The notes under the pieces are model-generated. The model did not search any database. It saw only the letters and a list, made by a program, of their open reading frames with translations, and was not told where the DNA came from. Shown in pieces: positions 9,694-19,124 of a DNA stretch of 64,000 nt. This DNA is from CAWDYA01 sp963806495 (lineage in GTDB: Bacteria; Acidobacteriota; Polarisedimenticolia; JACPZX01; DASXTC01): contig CAWDYA010000007.1 in NCBI GenBank assembly GCA_963806495.1, positions 186,001 to 250,000 of the forward strand. Reading direction: 5' to 3'. Numbering within the stretch: position 1 is the first letter of the stretch; every line of letters starts with the position of its first letter. The position numbers were made by a program, and so were the translations under genes.

Positions 9694-9697
<4 letters not shown>
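8132..9697 (+). CDS. citF: Citrate lyase alpha subunit (acetyl-ACP:citrate ACP-transferase) homologue
   Basis: A 521-residue CitF homologue of normal family length. CitF swaps the acetyl group on the acyl carrier for the incoming hydroxy-acid, after which CitE cleaves it. The N-terminus has NAAGRRVP and YKGVGGHRPDGRKQAP, typical of CitF. Later come HHHFRNGD, GGSTKYLVDMLDEG and PFTSYNHHGKGNFASMVDAVVLGATEVDVNFN (split here only for naming). The ATG at 8132 overlaps the CitD-CitE stop (ATGA), so the two are coupled, and its stop overlaps the GTG of tgt. The prosthetic-group genes citC, citX and citG are not in the window. Citrate or citramalate are both possible substrates. Confidence 0.88.
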
Positions 9698-10817
<1,120 letters not shown>

Positions 10818-10821
<4 letters not shown>

Positions 10822-11552
10822 GCGGGGAGCGTCCTCTCCTGTACGTCGCCGATTCCCACCTGACGGCGGATGACCCGGAGCTGCCCGGCTTCATCTCGTT
10901 TCTCGAGACCGTGGGCGCCGGCGCGGGGACGCTGTACATCCTGGGAGACCTGTTCAACGTCTGGTTCGCCGAGCCGAAGTTCCGGATGCCGCACCAGCGC
11001 CGCGTCCTGCAGGCACTGGACCGTCTTGCGGCCTCGGGCGTGACGCTCAAGTTCGTGGAGGGAAACCGCGATTTCTCCGTCGCGCGCAATCATCTCGGGG
11101 CGCCCTTCGCCCAGGTCACGGCGACGCACCTCGTGGAGTCGTACGGCGGGCGGCGCATCCTCGCGGCGCACGGCGACGAGGTGAACCGGGAGGACCGCCA
11201 GTACCGGATGTGGAAGCGGTTCAGCAAGAGCTTCGCCGTCTACGGCCTGTTCCGTCTCCTTCCGGGCCGGTGGGGGATCGGCCTGGGGGAGAGTCTCGAG
11301 CGGAAGCTGTCGGGGACCAACATCCGGCACAAGAGCCGTTTCCCGCTGAGACAGTGCCGCGAGTGGGCGGAGGGGCTGTTCGGCACCACCTGCGATACCA
11401 TCGTCCTGGGTCACTTCCACGAGGAGAGGGTCCTGCCGGTCGAAGGGGGGACGGTATACGTCCTGCCGACCTGGCGCGGCACCCACCGCTACCTGAGGTT
11501 CGAGGGGACGGAGCCCCCGAGATTCGTCGATTTCGACATGTCAGGCGGGTGA
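10818..11552 (+). CDS. LpxH-like UDP-2,3-diacylglucosamine hydrolase (metallophosphoesterase)
   Basis: A 244-residue calcineurin-like phosphoesterase. LpxH removes UMP from UDP-2,3-diacylglucosamine in lipid A synthesis. The metal-binding motifs appear in order: VADSHL near residue 10, GDLFNVWF, GNRDFSV, HGDEV and GHFHEE. The GDLF and GNRDF forms are characteristic of the LpxH branch rather than generic phosphoesterases. The GTG at 10818 overlaps the tgt stop. The reading frame is open upstream but the conserved protein starts here. The 3' end overlaps the convergent NYN gene by 12 bases. A role in lipid A synthesis is inferred; other lpx genes are not in the window. Confidence 0.82.
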
Positions 11553-13043
11553 CGGCATGCGGATCAGGAAGCCTTCGTCGATCGGCACGTGGCGATCGGC
11601 CGCCTCAATCAGCTCTTTCGCGGTCGAGCCGGTGAAGGAATACACCTCGACCTTCGGGCCGAGCGTCTTGATCTGGGCCACGAGGGAGACGAAGTCTCCG
11701 TCCCCGGACACCAGGACCACCACGTCCAGGCTCGGAGCCAGACGGAGCATGTCGAGAGCCATCTCCATGTCCCAGTCGCCCTTCGAGGAACCATCGTGCC
11801 GGATCTTGAGATCCTTGCGCCGCACCTCGTAGTTGCGCTGCTGGAGCATGGCCAGGAAGTTGGACTGATCGATGTCGCGGTTCTGCACGACATAGGCGTA
11901 GGCCCGGATCAGCCGGCGATCGCGTGTCGCGGCCGTCATGAGCGCGCCGAAATCGAGCCGGGCGTTGAGCTGCCGCGCCGCGTAGTACATGTTCTGGACG
12001 TCGACGAACAGCCCCACCCGGTCCGGCTCGCCCCGCTTTCGGTGCGCCGGCTCCGCCATGGTCCGCCGCCATTGCGTGAGATCCGACCGTGTCATGTTGA
12101 TCTCGGCGGCGAGGTCCTGCACCACTTTCATGAGCCGCGTGGAGTCCTCCTCCCGCTCGGATCGCAGCGCGCTCACCTCGCGCCGAAGCGAATCGAGGGA
12201 CGCGGCGACGGCGTCGAAATACGGGCGTCCCTCGTCCGGCGACGACGAGCGGACCTCCAGCAGCGCGGCCACGTCGTGCGCGATCTTCCTGTTCTCACGG
12301 ATGATCTGATTGACGCGGTACGTGAGATCCTCCAGACGCGCCTTCTGCTCGGGCGAGGGGCCGCGCCCGCCGCTCCCCGGGGTGTGCGACGTGTTCTCCT
12401 GGCGCAGTTGCTGTCTCTCGCCCTCGAGACGCGCGACCTCCTTCTTCAGATGATGTGTCTCCTTGCGGGCGGACATCAGCGCCTGCTGCAGCTCGCCCTC
12501 ACTGGCGCGAAGCTGGGCGACCAGCGACTCTTTCTGCTCGCACAGATCGTCCAGACGCGCAGCGCGCTGGCGCAGCAGCTCGATCTCCTCGTTGAGGCGC
12601 TCCACCCGGGTTCCCGTTGCCGGGGCGGCCGCCTCGCCCAGGCCGAGTCTCCTGCGCAGGGTCCTGATGTCGGCGTGTCCGCTCTCCCGGCCCAGATCGC
12701 CTATCGCGAACAGCGCGCGACCCGCTTCCTCGTCGTCGATGTCGGCGATCGCCTGGGTGGTCTCGGCCGGAGTGAGCTGTCGGAGTCTGTCGAGCAGAAC
12801 CTCGTTGGCGCGGATGAGCACCTTCATCACCGCAGCGCGGACGCGGTCGTCCTCGAGGAACCGTTTGACGATCTCGTCCAGGATCGTTTCGCTCGCCACG
12901 GTCTGCGCCCTCTTGCCGGGAAACTTGAGCTGGCAGGCGTTGGCGAGGTCGACGAGACCGGCGCGGTCGAACGAGTGGGCGATCGCCGCGCGAAGCCCGT
13001 CCGCGCCGATCGACTCGAGGAGACGGATCCCTTTGGTGTCCAT
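11541..13043 (-). CDS. NYN-domain (LabA/DUF88-type) protein with long coiled coil
   Basis: A 500-residue protein. The first 140 residues look like a helical regulatory region. About residues 150-310 are Glu/Arg/Gln-rich with heptad character and very likely form a coiled coil. The C-terminal 170 residues are a NYN domain of the PIN nuclease superfamily, with VGLFVDVQNMYYAAR, KGDWDMEMALDML and VVLVSGDGDFVSLVAQI giving the acidic metal-binding set. Such domains are found in RNases and bacterial LabA-like proteins. The ATG at 13043 has a strong GGAGGAGG and overlaps the stop of the upstream aminotransferase by one base. RNA processing is a plausible role; no specific substrate can be named. Confidence 0.8.
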   Translation of the reverse strand: MDTKGIRLLESIGADGLRAAIAHSFDRAGLVDLANACQLKFPGKRAQTVASETILDEIVKRFLEDDRVRAAVMKVLIRANEVLLDRLRQLTPAETTQAIADIDDEEAGRALFAIGDLGRESGHADIRTLRRRLGLGEAAAPATGTRVERLNEEIELLRQRAARLDDLCEQKESLVAQLRASEGELQQALMSARKETHHLKKEVARLEGERQQLRQENTSHTPGSGGRGPSPEQKARLEDLTYRVNQIIRENRKIAHDVAALLEVRSSSPDEGRPYFDAVAASLDSLRREVSALRSEREEDSTRLMKVVQDLAAEINMTRSDLTQWRRTMAEPAHRKRGEPDRVGLFVDVQNMYYAARQLNARLDFGALMTAATRDRRLIRAYAYVVQNRDIDQSNFLAMLQQRNYEVRRKDLKIRHDGSSKGDWDMEMALDMLRLAPSLDVVVLVSGDGDFVSLVAQIKTLGPKVEVYSFTGSTAKELIEAADRHVPIDEGFLIRMPSPA

Positions 13044-13948
13044 CAGCCTCCTCCCGCGCCCGTGGGGGTTGTCGCGAGAAACGCTTCGACCTGCCGCCCG
13101 AACGCGCGCTGAAGCGCCCCGGTGACGGGACCGCGCACGCCCCCCCCCACCGGTCTGCTGTCGAGGCGGGTGACGGGCAGGATCTCGCGGGTCGTGCTGG
13201 TGATGAAGATCTCCTCGGCCGCCTCGAGCTTCCGGCGGTCGAAACGACCCTCTTCGCACGGAATGCCGGTCTCGCGTGCGAGCTCGATCAGCAGATCGCG
13301 TGTGACGCCCCGGAGGATCCCGCATGCGGGCGATGGGGTCATGAGATGTCCCCCGATGACGAAGAAGACGTTGGTCATGGTCCCCTCGGCGAGATGGCCG
13401 GAGGTGTTGAACAGGATCGCCTCATGCACGCCGGCGTCGCGGGCGTCCTGCGCCGCGAGGATGTTGTTGAGGAGGTTGGAGGACTTGATTCCCGGGTCGA
13501 GTGATTCGATCGGATTGCGTCGGACGGACGAGATGACCGCCGCGACGCCGCCCTCACGCTGGCCCGCGGGCACTGGATGAAGCCGGAAGAGGAGGATCAC
13601 CAGGCTCGGGCTGACGCAGGTCTCGAGGTCGTATCCCATCGGGCCCGATCCACGGGTGGCGATCAACCGGATGACCAGTTCCCCCTCGCCGCCCGAGGCG
13701 CCGATCGTCCTGTCGATCTCGGACGTGACGTGAGCCCGGTCCCAGGGGAGCCGCAGCCGGATGGATTCGGCGGATCGCTCGAGCCGTCCGAGATGCGCCG
13801 GAACGAGAAACGGCCGGCGGGCGTAGGTCCGCAACGTCTCGTACACGCTGTCCCCGTAGAGAAAACCGTGGTCGGTGACGGGTACGCGGGCTGTGGCGAG
13901 AGGTTCGATTGTCCCGTTGATGTTGGCGAGCTCGGCGTGGTCGCGCAT
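13043..13948 (-). CDS. PLP-dependent class IV aminotransferase (branched-chain / aminodeoxychorismate lyase family)
   Basis: About 301 residues, normal for fold-type IV PLP enzymes such as IlvE, D-amino-acid transaminase and 4-amino-4-deoxychorismate lyase. Visible motifs are the N-terminal HGFLYGDSVYETLRTY, an arginine-bearing VIRLIATRG, the PLP-lysine region GIKSSNLLNNILA, EGTMTNVFFV and ITSTTREILPV. The member of the family cannot be settled from these. The start is taken at MRDHAELANING; other in-frame starts lie at 13960 (ATG) and 13993 (TTG), none with an obvious ribosome site. It is coupled to the NYN gene downstream. Confidence 0.82.
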   Translation of the reverse strand: MRDHAELANINGTIEPLATARVPVTDHGFLYGDSVYETLRTYARRPFLVPAHLGRLERSAESIRLRLPWDRAHVTSEIDRTIGASGGEGELVIRLIATRGSGPMGYDLETCVSPSLVILLFRLHPVPAGQREGGVAAVISSVRRNPIESLDPGIKSSNLLNNILAAQDARDAGVHEAILFNTSGHLAEGTMTNVFFVIGGHLMTPSPACGILRGVTRDLLIELARETGIPCEEGRFDRRKLEAAEEIFITSTTREILPVTRLDSRPVGGGVRGPVTGALQRAFGRQVEAFLATTPTGAGGG

Positions 13949-14019
13949 CGATAGGCCCATTTCGAACGTACCAGAAGGGCCCCGGACGGTCAAGGAGCGA
14001 GGCGCCCGTGCGCGTGTGA

Positions 14020-14025
14020 TATCAT
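14020..14025 (+). promoter_or_regulatory. Putative -10 box for acpS
   Basis: TATCAT ends nine bases before the acpS ATG at 14035. A convincing -35 element is not seen. Its position fits the near-leaderless pattern found at several other genes in this window. Confidence 0.3.
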
Positions 14026-14034
14026 CCCGCCGAC

Positions 14035-14406
14035 ATGAGCGGAGTGGGAATCGACATCATCGAGATCGAACGGGTGCGGGGCGTCCTGCAGCGACGCGGC
14101 CGCCGTTTCGTCGAGCATGTGTTCCTTCCCGCCGAGGTCGGCTACTGCGACGCCCGCCGCGATCCCGCGAGGCACTATGCCGCCCGGTTCGCCGCCAAGG
14201 AGGCGGTGGTCAAGGCGCTCGCCGTCAAGCGCGGCATGACGTTCCTGTGGCGCGACATCGAGATCGCGCGCAGCGCTGACGGCGCGCCATCCGTGGTCCT
14301 GAGCGGACGCGCCCTCGAGATGGCGCGCCGCAGGGGGGTGACCCGTGTCCTCGTCTCGCTCTCCCACTCGGACTCCCATGCCGTGGCGACGGCCTCGGCC
14401 GGCTAG
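14035..14406 (+). CDS. acpS: Holo-[acyl-carrier-protein] synthase
   Basis: A 123-residue phosphopantetheinyl transferase that moves 4'-phosphopantetheine from CoA to a serine of acyl carrier protein. The N-terminal magnesium-binding GIDIIEIERV and the second signature RFAAKEAVVKAL (Glu and Lys of the active site) are both present, and the length matches the AcpS class. The C-terminus has VLVSLSHSDSHAVATA, as expected. It is divergent from the class IV aminotransferase and 13 bases upstream of a cation-efflux gene. AcpS would serve fatty-acid ACP. It should not be taken as the maturation enzyme for the citrate-lyase carrier, which uses a different prosthetic group. Confidence 0.92.
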   Translation: MSGVGIDIIEIERVRGVLQRRGRRFVEHVFLPAEVGYCDARRDPARHYAARFAAKEAVVKALAVKRGMTFLWRDIEIARSADGAPSVVLSGRALEMARRRGVTRVLVSLSHSDSHAVATASAG

Positions 14407-14418
14407 GCGTCCGCCGGG

Positions 14419-15327
14419 ATGAGCCCCGCCCACGACACGGGACGTCCCCATTCCTGGCACGGGCTCTCGGCCCGCCGCGGCCTGGCCGTGACGCTGGGAC
14501 TGACCGCCACGGTGATGCTGGTGGAGGTCGCGGGGGGGATCTGGGCCAACAGCCTCGCGCTCCTCTCCGACGCGGGGCACATGCTCACCGACCTGCTCGC
14601 CCTCGGCATGGCCCTGTTCGCCGTCAGCGTGGCATCGCGGCCTGCCACGGCCCGCAGGACCTACGGCTACTACAGGGTCGAGATCCTGGCCGCGCTCAAC
14701 AACGGGATGATCCTGCTGGTGATCTGCGTGGTCCTCTTCTATGAGGCCTGGCAGCGGGTCGCACATCCGGAGCCTGTGAACGGAGGTCTCGTGCTCGTCG
14801 TTGCCTCCGTGGGGCTGGTGGCGAACCTGGCCGGCATGGCGATCCTCTCCGCGCGCAGCGGCTCGCTGAACATCCGGGCGGCGCGGCTTCATCTGATCGG
14901 CGACGCGCTCTCCTCGGCCGGCGTGCTGGCCGCCGGCGGCATCATCTCTCTCACCGGGTGGTACCGTGTCGATGCGCTGATGTCCTTCGCCATCGGAGTG
15001 GTCATCATGATGAGCGCGTTCCGCCTGGTGCGTGAGACGACCGACATCCTCCTCGAATCGACGCCGCACGGCATCGAGCCCTCGAGGGTCTGCGAGGCGA
15101 TCCAGGCGGTGCCCGGAGTGCGTGAGGTGCACGACCTGCACATCTGGAGCATCACCTCCGGGATGACGGCACTGTCGGGGCACGTGAAGGTGGCGCCGGG
15201 GTGCCTGGCGGCGTCCGACGAGGCGCTCAACCGGATCAAGGAGACGCTGCGGGACCGGTTCTCCATCGAGCATACGACAATCCAGCTCGAATCGGAAACC
15301 TACGACGAGGTCGGTGAAGTGCACTGA
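14419..15327 (+). CDS. Cation diffusion facilitator (Zn/Co/Cd efflux) transporter
   Basis: A 302-residue membrane protein with six hydrophobic segments and a cytoplasmic C-terminal domain, the standard CDF layout. Metal-site motifs are SDAGHMLTD in helix II and HLIGDALSS in helix V, the HxxxD type of zinc-transporting ZnT/CzcD members. The His-rich loop between helices IV and V is absent. The C-terminal domain has REVHDLHIWSIT, a conserved regulatory metal-binding region. It follows acpS closely on the same strand. It exports divalent metal from the cytoplasm; zinc is most likely but not proved. Confidence 0.92.
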   Translation: MSPAHDTGRPHSWHGLSARRGLAVTLGLTATVMLVEVAGGIWANSLALLSDAGHMLTDLLALGMALFAVSVASRPATARRTYGYYRVEILAALNNGMILLVICVVLFYEAWQRVAHPEPVNGGLVLVVASVGLVANLAGMAILSARSGSLNIRAARLHLIGDALSSAGVLAAGGIISLTGWYRVDALMSFAIGVVIMMSAFRLVRETTDILLESTPHGIEPSRVCEAIQAVPGVREVHDLHIWSITSGMTALSGHVKVAPGCLAASDEALNRIKETLRDRFSIEHTTIQLESETYDEVGEVH

Positions 15328-15340
15328 GCCGGCGCGGCGC

Positions 15341-16132
15341 TCAGTGCCGGCGGAAGGTGGCCCGGTTGCGCGCGGCGGCCGAGCCCGCACGGTAGGGCGC
15401 TGTCATCCGGTGGTGGTATCGCTCGAAGTGCGACCAGGAGCCCGGGGGGCTGTAGGCGGACCATGAGGGGCCGACGAGGCGTGATCGGCCCGGGCCGCGG
15501 TGACGGCCGACCACCGAGTAGCCGGGAATGTAGCCCGGGAGGTAGCCCGGATAGAGCCCGCCGTAGCCTCCGAGAGCCATGGGCGGCGCCTCGGGCGCCT
15601 CGGGTTCAGGGGGGTACACCTCGACATAGACGTTGGTCGGGGAAGACGCGGGCGACGGCCCGCCCGGGTCGTTGTCATAACTGGTTCCGGGCGAAGAGGC
15701 GCTCGAGATGACGTTGCGTGGGGCGGGATCAGGCACCTCGCCCCCGATCCGCCGTCCGGAGGCGTCCAGGTTGGTGATGTGAATGACCTTCTCTCCCGTG
15801 CCCGTGATCTCGGTGTAGATCCTGAACCCCGGGGAGGCCTCCTCCGGTGTGGCCTCCGGTCCCTGCATGAGCGAGGCGATCAAGGTGTCGGTGGCCCCGG
15901 CGGACTTGAGGCGCAGAATCTCGTCCACGCTCAGCGTCATGCGGCTGCCCGAGGCCTCGGCCTGCGCGAGTATCAACGGCTCGCCCACCCCCGCCTTCAG
16001 GAGGGCCACGACGTCGTCGACCGTCATCGTGGCCGCCTCGGCGGCCGCGGCGAGGGACACAGCAGCGAGCGCGCACAGGAGCATGGTCAGGATGAGGGGA
16101 AATCGGCGCTGAAGAAACGACCATCTGGGCAT
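15341..16132 (-). CDS. Secreted Pro/Gly/Tyr-rich protein of unknown function
   Basis: A 263-residue protein with a clear signal peptide (basic MPRWSFLQRR, a hydrophobic stretch, then AAAAEA). After cleavage comes a conserved-looking helical segment, MTVDDVVALLKAGVGEPLILAQ and LSVDEILRLKSAGATDTLIASL. That segment resembles short repeats often found in exported proteins that sense or bind cell-surface components. The second half is low in complexity: Pro-Glu rich, then GGYGGLYPGYLPGYIPGY, then a basic tail. I recognise no enzyme family. It converges on the cation-efflux gene and has a GGAG-poor start. It is probably periplasmic or surface-exposed. Confidence 0.65.
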   Translation of the reverse strand: MPRWSFLQRRFPLILTMLLCALAAVSLAAAAEAATMTVDDVVALLKAGVGEPLILAQAEASGSRMTLSVDEILRLKSAGATDTLIASLMQGPEATPEEASPGFRIYTEITGTGEKVIHITNLDASGRRIGGEVPDPAPRNVISSASSPGTSYDNDPGGPSPASSPTNVYVEVYPPEPEAPEAPPMALGGYGGLYPGYLPGYIPGYSVVGRHRGPGRSRLVGPSWSAYSPPGSWSHFERYHHRMTAPYRAGSAAARNRATFRRH

Positions 16133-16207
16133 GGTGCACAGGCTCCGCCCGGGTTCGGGCCGGACAACCTGAACTGTACACCGATCCGGCGGGTCGCGCC
16201 ACCCGAT

Positions 16208-17338
16208 TCACTTCAGCTCGATGATCCGGCGGTCCTTGAGGCGCTTCATGATCCTCAGCGCGTCGACCTCGGCGAGGGGGCTGATGTCGATGATCGACTT
16301 GAGGTCCCACGACCCGTTGATCCGGCTGAGGAGGAATACCTCCTCGGGGGTCAGACTCTCCTCGGTCAGCGTGCTCAGGTCCCGGATCAGGGAAGGGATC
16401 TTGTCCGGCGGGAGGAAGGTGCTGTAGGCCTTTTCGCGGAATTCCTTGCAGGCGGCGTCGTACAGGTTCTTGATCTCCAGATCGCGCGAAGAGGCTGCGA
16501 GAGCCAGCTGCAGGAGCTCGATCGCCTCCTCGCTCCTACCCGAGGCGAGCCGCTCCCGGCCTCGTGCGAGCAGCACGTCGGGGGAGACGAGGGCGCGGTC
16601 GCCCGGGCCGGCCTCGGAGGGCTCGGGGCTCGTCCTTTTCTTCACTGAGACGAATCCTTCCTCGAACAGGCCGTGGAGCAGCTTGCACACGGTGAAGTCC
16701 GAGGCGTGCAGAGCCAGCCCGATCGCCTCGATCGTGCGCCGGCCGTCGACGAGCTCCAGCACGGTGCTGCGCAGTCGGTGGTCCGGCCCCTCTCCGGTGG
16801 GGAGCGCGTGGCCGTTGCGCGCCAGGACGCTGCTGGTCGCGCCGAGATCCGCCCGCATCTGGCGAAGCTCGTCGACCATCGTGAGTCCCTGGAGCAGGAC
16901 GTCCTGGACATCGAGGCTGATCGGGACGAACAGATCCGAGGGGAGGTCTCCATCGAGGAACTCGAACGTGGCATCGTCCCACAGGAACAGGCTGAAGATC
17001 GTCTCCTCGGCCTTGGCGACGAGCAGCCGCTTGAGCTCGTCCTCCTGGATGGCGCCCACCATCAGGAGGATCTTGCCGAGAAGCACCTTGGTCCTGGCCT
17101 GGGTCTCGAGCCCCTTTCGCAGATCCTCCTCGGTGATGCGGCCACGGCTCAGGAGGAACTGTCCGAGCTGCTCGGTCGGATCGTCCGAAGCGGAGGAGAT
17201 GATCCGTCCTTCCTTCAGATAGAGTCTCTTGGTGTGCTTGCGGCCGCGCAGGATGAGCGTCCCGGTCTTCCGTGACGAGCCCATCCACTGCAGCAGCTCG
17301 GCAAGAGGGAAGGTATAGAGTGATCCCGAAAGACCCAA
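16208..17338 (-). CDS. PATAN (DUF4388) domain protein
   Basis: About 376 residues. The first 110 residues form a PATAN/DUF4388 domain: LSGSLYTFPLAELLQWMG, GTLILRG, LYLKEGRIISSAS and LGQFLLSRGRITEEDL. The family occurs in response-regulator and two-component related proteins of several phyla. The remainder holds helix-turn-helix-like segments (LVDGRRTIEAIGLALH, LLHGLFEEGFV), a TPR-like stretch and a repeat of the same helical type at the end. The TTG at 17338 is chosen because GGGAGAG lies just upstream and the conserved domain starts there; the frame is open further. A putative promoter lies upstream at 17390-17418. Signalling or adaptor work is inferred. Confidence 0.72.
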   Translation of the reverse strand: MGLSGSLYTFPLAELLQWMGSSRKTGTLILRGRKHTKRLYLKEGRIISSASDDPTEQLGQFLLSRGRITEEDLRKGLETQARTKVLLGKILLMVGAIQEDELKRLLVAKAEETIFSLFLWDDATFEFLDGDLPSDLFVPISLDVQDVLLQGLTMVDELRQMRADLGATSSVLARNGHALPTGEGPDHRLRSTVLELVDGRRTIEAIGLALHASDFTVCKLLHGLFEEGFVSVKKRTSPEPSEAGPGDRALVSPDVLLARGRERLASGRSEEAIELLQLALAASSRDLEIKNLYDAACKEFREKAYSTFLPPDKIPSLIRDLSTLTEESLTPEEVFLLSRINGSWDLKSIIDISPLAEVDALRIMKRLKDRRIIELK

Positions 17339-17389
17339 GACGCTCTCCCGTTCAGATCCACCACCGGGCACACCACGCGGGACCCGGTG

Positions 17390-17418
17390 AATATAAGGAC
17401 CCGCGCGACCGGGGGCAA
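17390..17418 (-). promoter_or_regulatory. Putative sigma70-type promoter of the PATAN gene
   Basis: Read on the minus strand, TTGCCC (17418-17413) is followed after 17 bases by TATATT (17395-17390). The transcript would have a leader of roughly 45 bases with a ribosome site before the TTG start at 17338. Only the -10 is close to consensus. Confidence 0.4.
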
Positions 17419-17441
17419 TGAATGCGTGTGCTGCGGCCCGA

Positions 17442-17470
17442 TTGACAGATACCGCGTCGTTTCCAATAAT
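17442..17470 (+). promoter_or_regulatory. Sigma70-type promoter of the PPC-domain gene, leaderless
   Basis: A perfect TTGACA (17442-17447), a 17-base spacer and AATAAT (17465-17470) form the best promoter seen in the window. The ATG at 17478 begins seven bases after the -10 box, where transcription should start, so the mRNA is probably leaderless. No Shine-Dalgarno sequence fits between them. Confidence 0.65.
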
Positions 17471-17477
17471 CCCGGGC

Positions 17478-17918
17478 ATGGAACGCCGAAGGATGGGCCA
17501 CAATATCCTTGCCCGTATCTACCCGGGTGAGGAGATTATCGGGCAGCTGAAGGCAATCGCTCGCGAGGAGGGGATTCCGGGCGCCACGCTGACCGGGCTC
17601 GGGGCGGTGTGTGACGCCACCCTCGCCCTGTACGATCCGTCGGGGCGGCGCTACATCGAGACCCGTTTCGAGGAGGACCTCGAGATCGCCTCGATGACGG
17701 GCAACATCGCGTGGGTGGGCGACGAGCCGATCCCTCACGTGCACGGAGTGCTCTCGCGGGCCGACTGCACCACTTCAGCGGGGCACATCATGCGGGCCGT
17801 GGTCTCGGTCACTGCGGAGGTCATGCTGACCGTCTATCCCGATCGGCTGGCGCGCGAGCCGGATGCGTCGGTAGGGCTGAACCTGCTGAGCCTCAGGAAA
17901 ACGCCTGCAGACCGGTGA
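17478..17918 (+). CDS. PPC/DUF296-domain DNA-binding-like protein
   Basis: A 146-residue protein of the PPC (plants and prokaryotes conserved, DUF296) family. The early EEIIGQLKAIAREEGIPGATLTGLGAV, and PHVHGVLSRAD followed by AGHIMRAVV with three histidines for a zinc-like site, are the family's hallmarks. Prokaryotic members form trimers; some plant members bind AT-rich DNA, but the bacterial role is not established. The start at 17478 is set by the promoter at 17442-17470, which would place transcription initiation at the ATG. An in-frame ATG at 17418 lies upstream of that promoter and is unlikely. The 3' end overlaps the convergent acyl-CoA dehydrogenase by 26 bases. Confidence 0.85.
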   Translation: MERRRMGHNILARIYPGEEIIGQLKAIAREEGIPGATLTGLGAVCDATLALYDPSGRRYIETRFEEDLEIASMTGNIAWVGDEPIPHVHGVLSRADCTTSAGHIMRAVVSVTAEVMLTVYPDRLAREPDASVGLNLLSLRKTPADR

Positions 17919-19061
17919 GCGACTCTCCCACGATCAGCACGTGGATGTCGTGGGTCCCTTCGTATGTCTTGACCGCCTCGAGATTGCACATGTGACGTCC
18001 GACGTTGTACTCGTCGTGCGTCCCGTTGGCCCCGAGGATATCCCTGCCGAGCCGCGCGCACTCGAGCGCCATGCTCACGTTGTTCATCTTGGCCATGGAG
18101 ATCTGCTGCGGCTTGACGCGCCCGGCGTCCTTGAGCCGCCCGAGCCGCACGGCCAGAAGCTGCGCCTTGGTGATCTCGGTGGCCATCCAGGTGAGCTTCT
18201 GCTGCACGAGCTGGAACGACGCGATCGGGCGGTCGAACTGGGTGCGTGACTTCGAGTAGGAAAGGACCTCGTCGAAGACCGCCTGTGCGGCGCCGATGAC
18301 ACCCCATGCGATCCCGTAGCGGGCCTGGCTCAGACACATGAGAGCGCACTTGAGCCCCGCGCTCTCCGGCAGCAGGTTATCCGCCGGGATGCGGCAGTCC
18401 TCGAAGGCCAGGTCCGAGGTAACGGAGGCCTTGAGCGCGAACTTGCCGGTGATGTCGCGCGACGTGAAGCCGGGCGTTCCGCGCTCCACCAGGTAGCCTC
18501 GCACCGTGTTCGACTCGTCCTTCGCCCACACGACGGCCACGTCGGCGACCGTTCCGTTTGTGATCCATGCCTTGCTGCCGTTGAGCACGAAGCTGTCGCC
18601 GTCACGCCGGGCTCGTGTCTCCATGCCGCCGGGGTCGGACCCGTGATCCGGCTCGGTGAGGCCGAAGCAGCCGATGATCTCCCCGCGAGCCATTCCCGGC
18701 AGGTACTTCTCCTTCTGGGCGTCGGACCCGAAGGTCAGGATCGGGTACATGCACAACGCGCCCTGCACGGAAACGAACGAGCGAAGCCCGGAGTCGCCAC
18801 GCTCGAGCTCCTGCATGATGAGCCCGTAGGCGGTGCTCGAGAGCCCGGCACAGCCGTAGCCGTGGATGTTGGCCCCGAGCAGGCCGAGCTCTCCATCTTC
18901 GGGATCAGATGGGACGGGAACGTCCCATCGTGATTGTGCTTCTTGATGATCGGGATCACTTCCTCGCTGACGAAGTCGCGGACCGTGTCGCGGATCATCC
19001 GCTCCTCCTCGGAGAGGAGCTCGTCGGCGTCGTAGTAGTCGAGACCGGTATAGGATGGCAT
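17893..19061 (-). CDS. Glutaryl-CoA dehydrogenase-like acyl-CoA dehydrogenase, frameshifted
   Basis: About 390 codons of an FAD-dependent acyl-CoA dehydrogenase, closest in recall to glutaryl-CoA dehydrogenase. Motifs include GYGCAGLSSTAYGLIMQELERGDSG, CFGLTEPDHGSDPG, NGSKAWITNG, ARYGIAWGV and NLEAVKTYEGTHDIH with the catalytic glutamate (all within the family's usual positions). The reading frame breaks near 18893. The N-terminal 55 codons run into HLIPKMESS, whereas one added G in the GG after ATG restores HLIPKMGELGLLG. A single missing base in a short G run is the simplest explanation, either a sequence error or a recent mutation. A thiolase gene lies 63 bases upstream, which fits fatty or dicarboxylic acid degradation. 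Confidence 0.85.
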
Positions 19062-19124
19062 CGGTTACCCCAGCCGGCGGTCTGACAGACTCACCGAGCG
19101 CCGCCTCGCCGGGCCGGCCTGCGC

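Noticed and set aside
15330..15352. GCCGGC inverted repeat between the cation transporter and the secreted protein gene
   Set aside because: Six-base arms in GC-rich DNA with no T-run are expected by chance.
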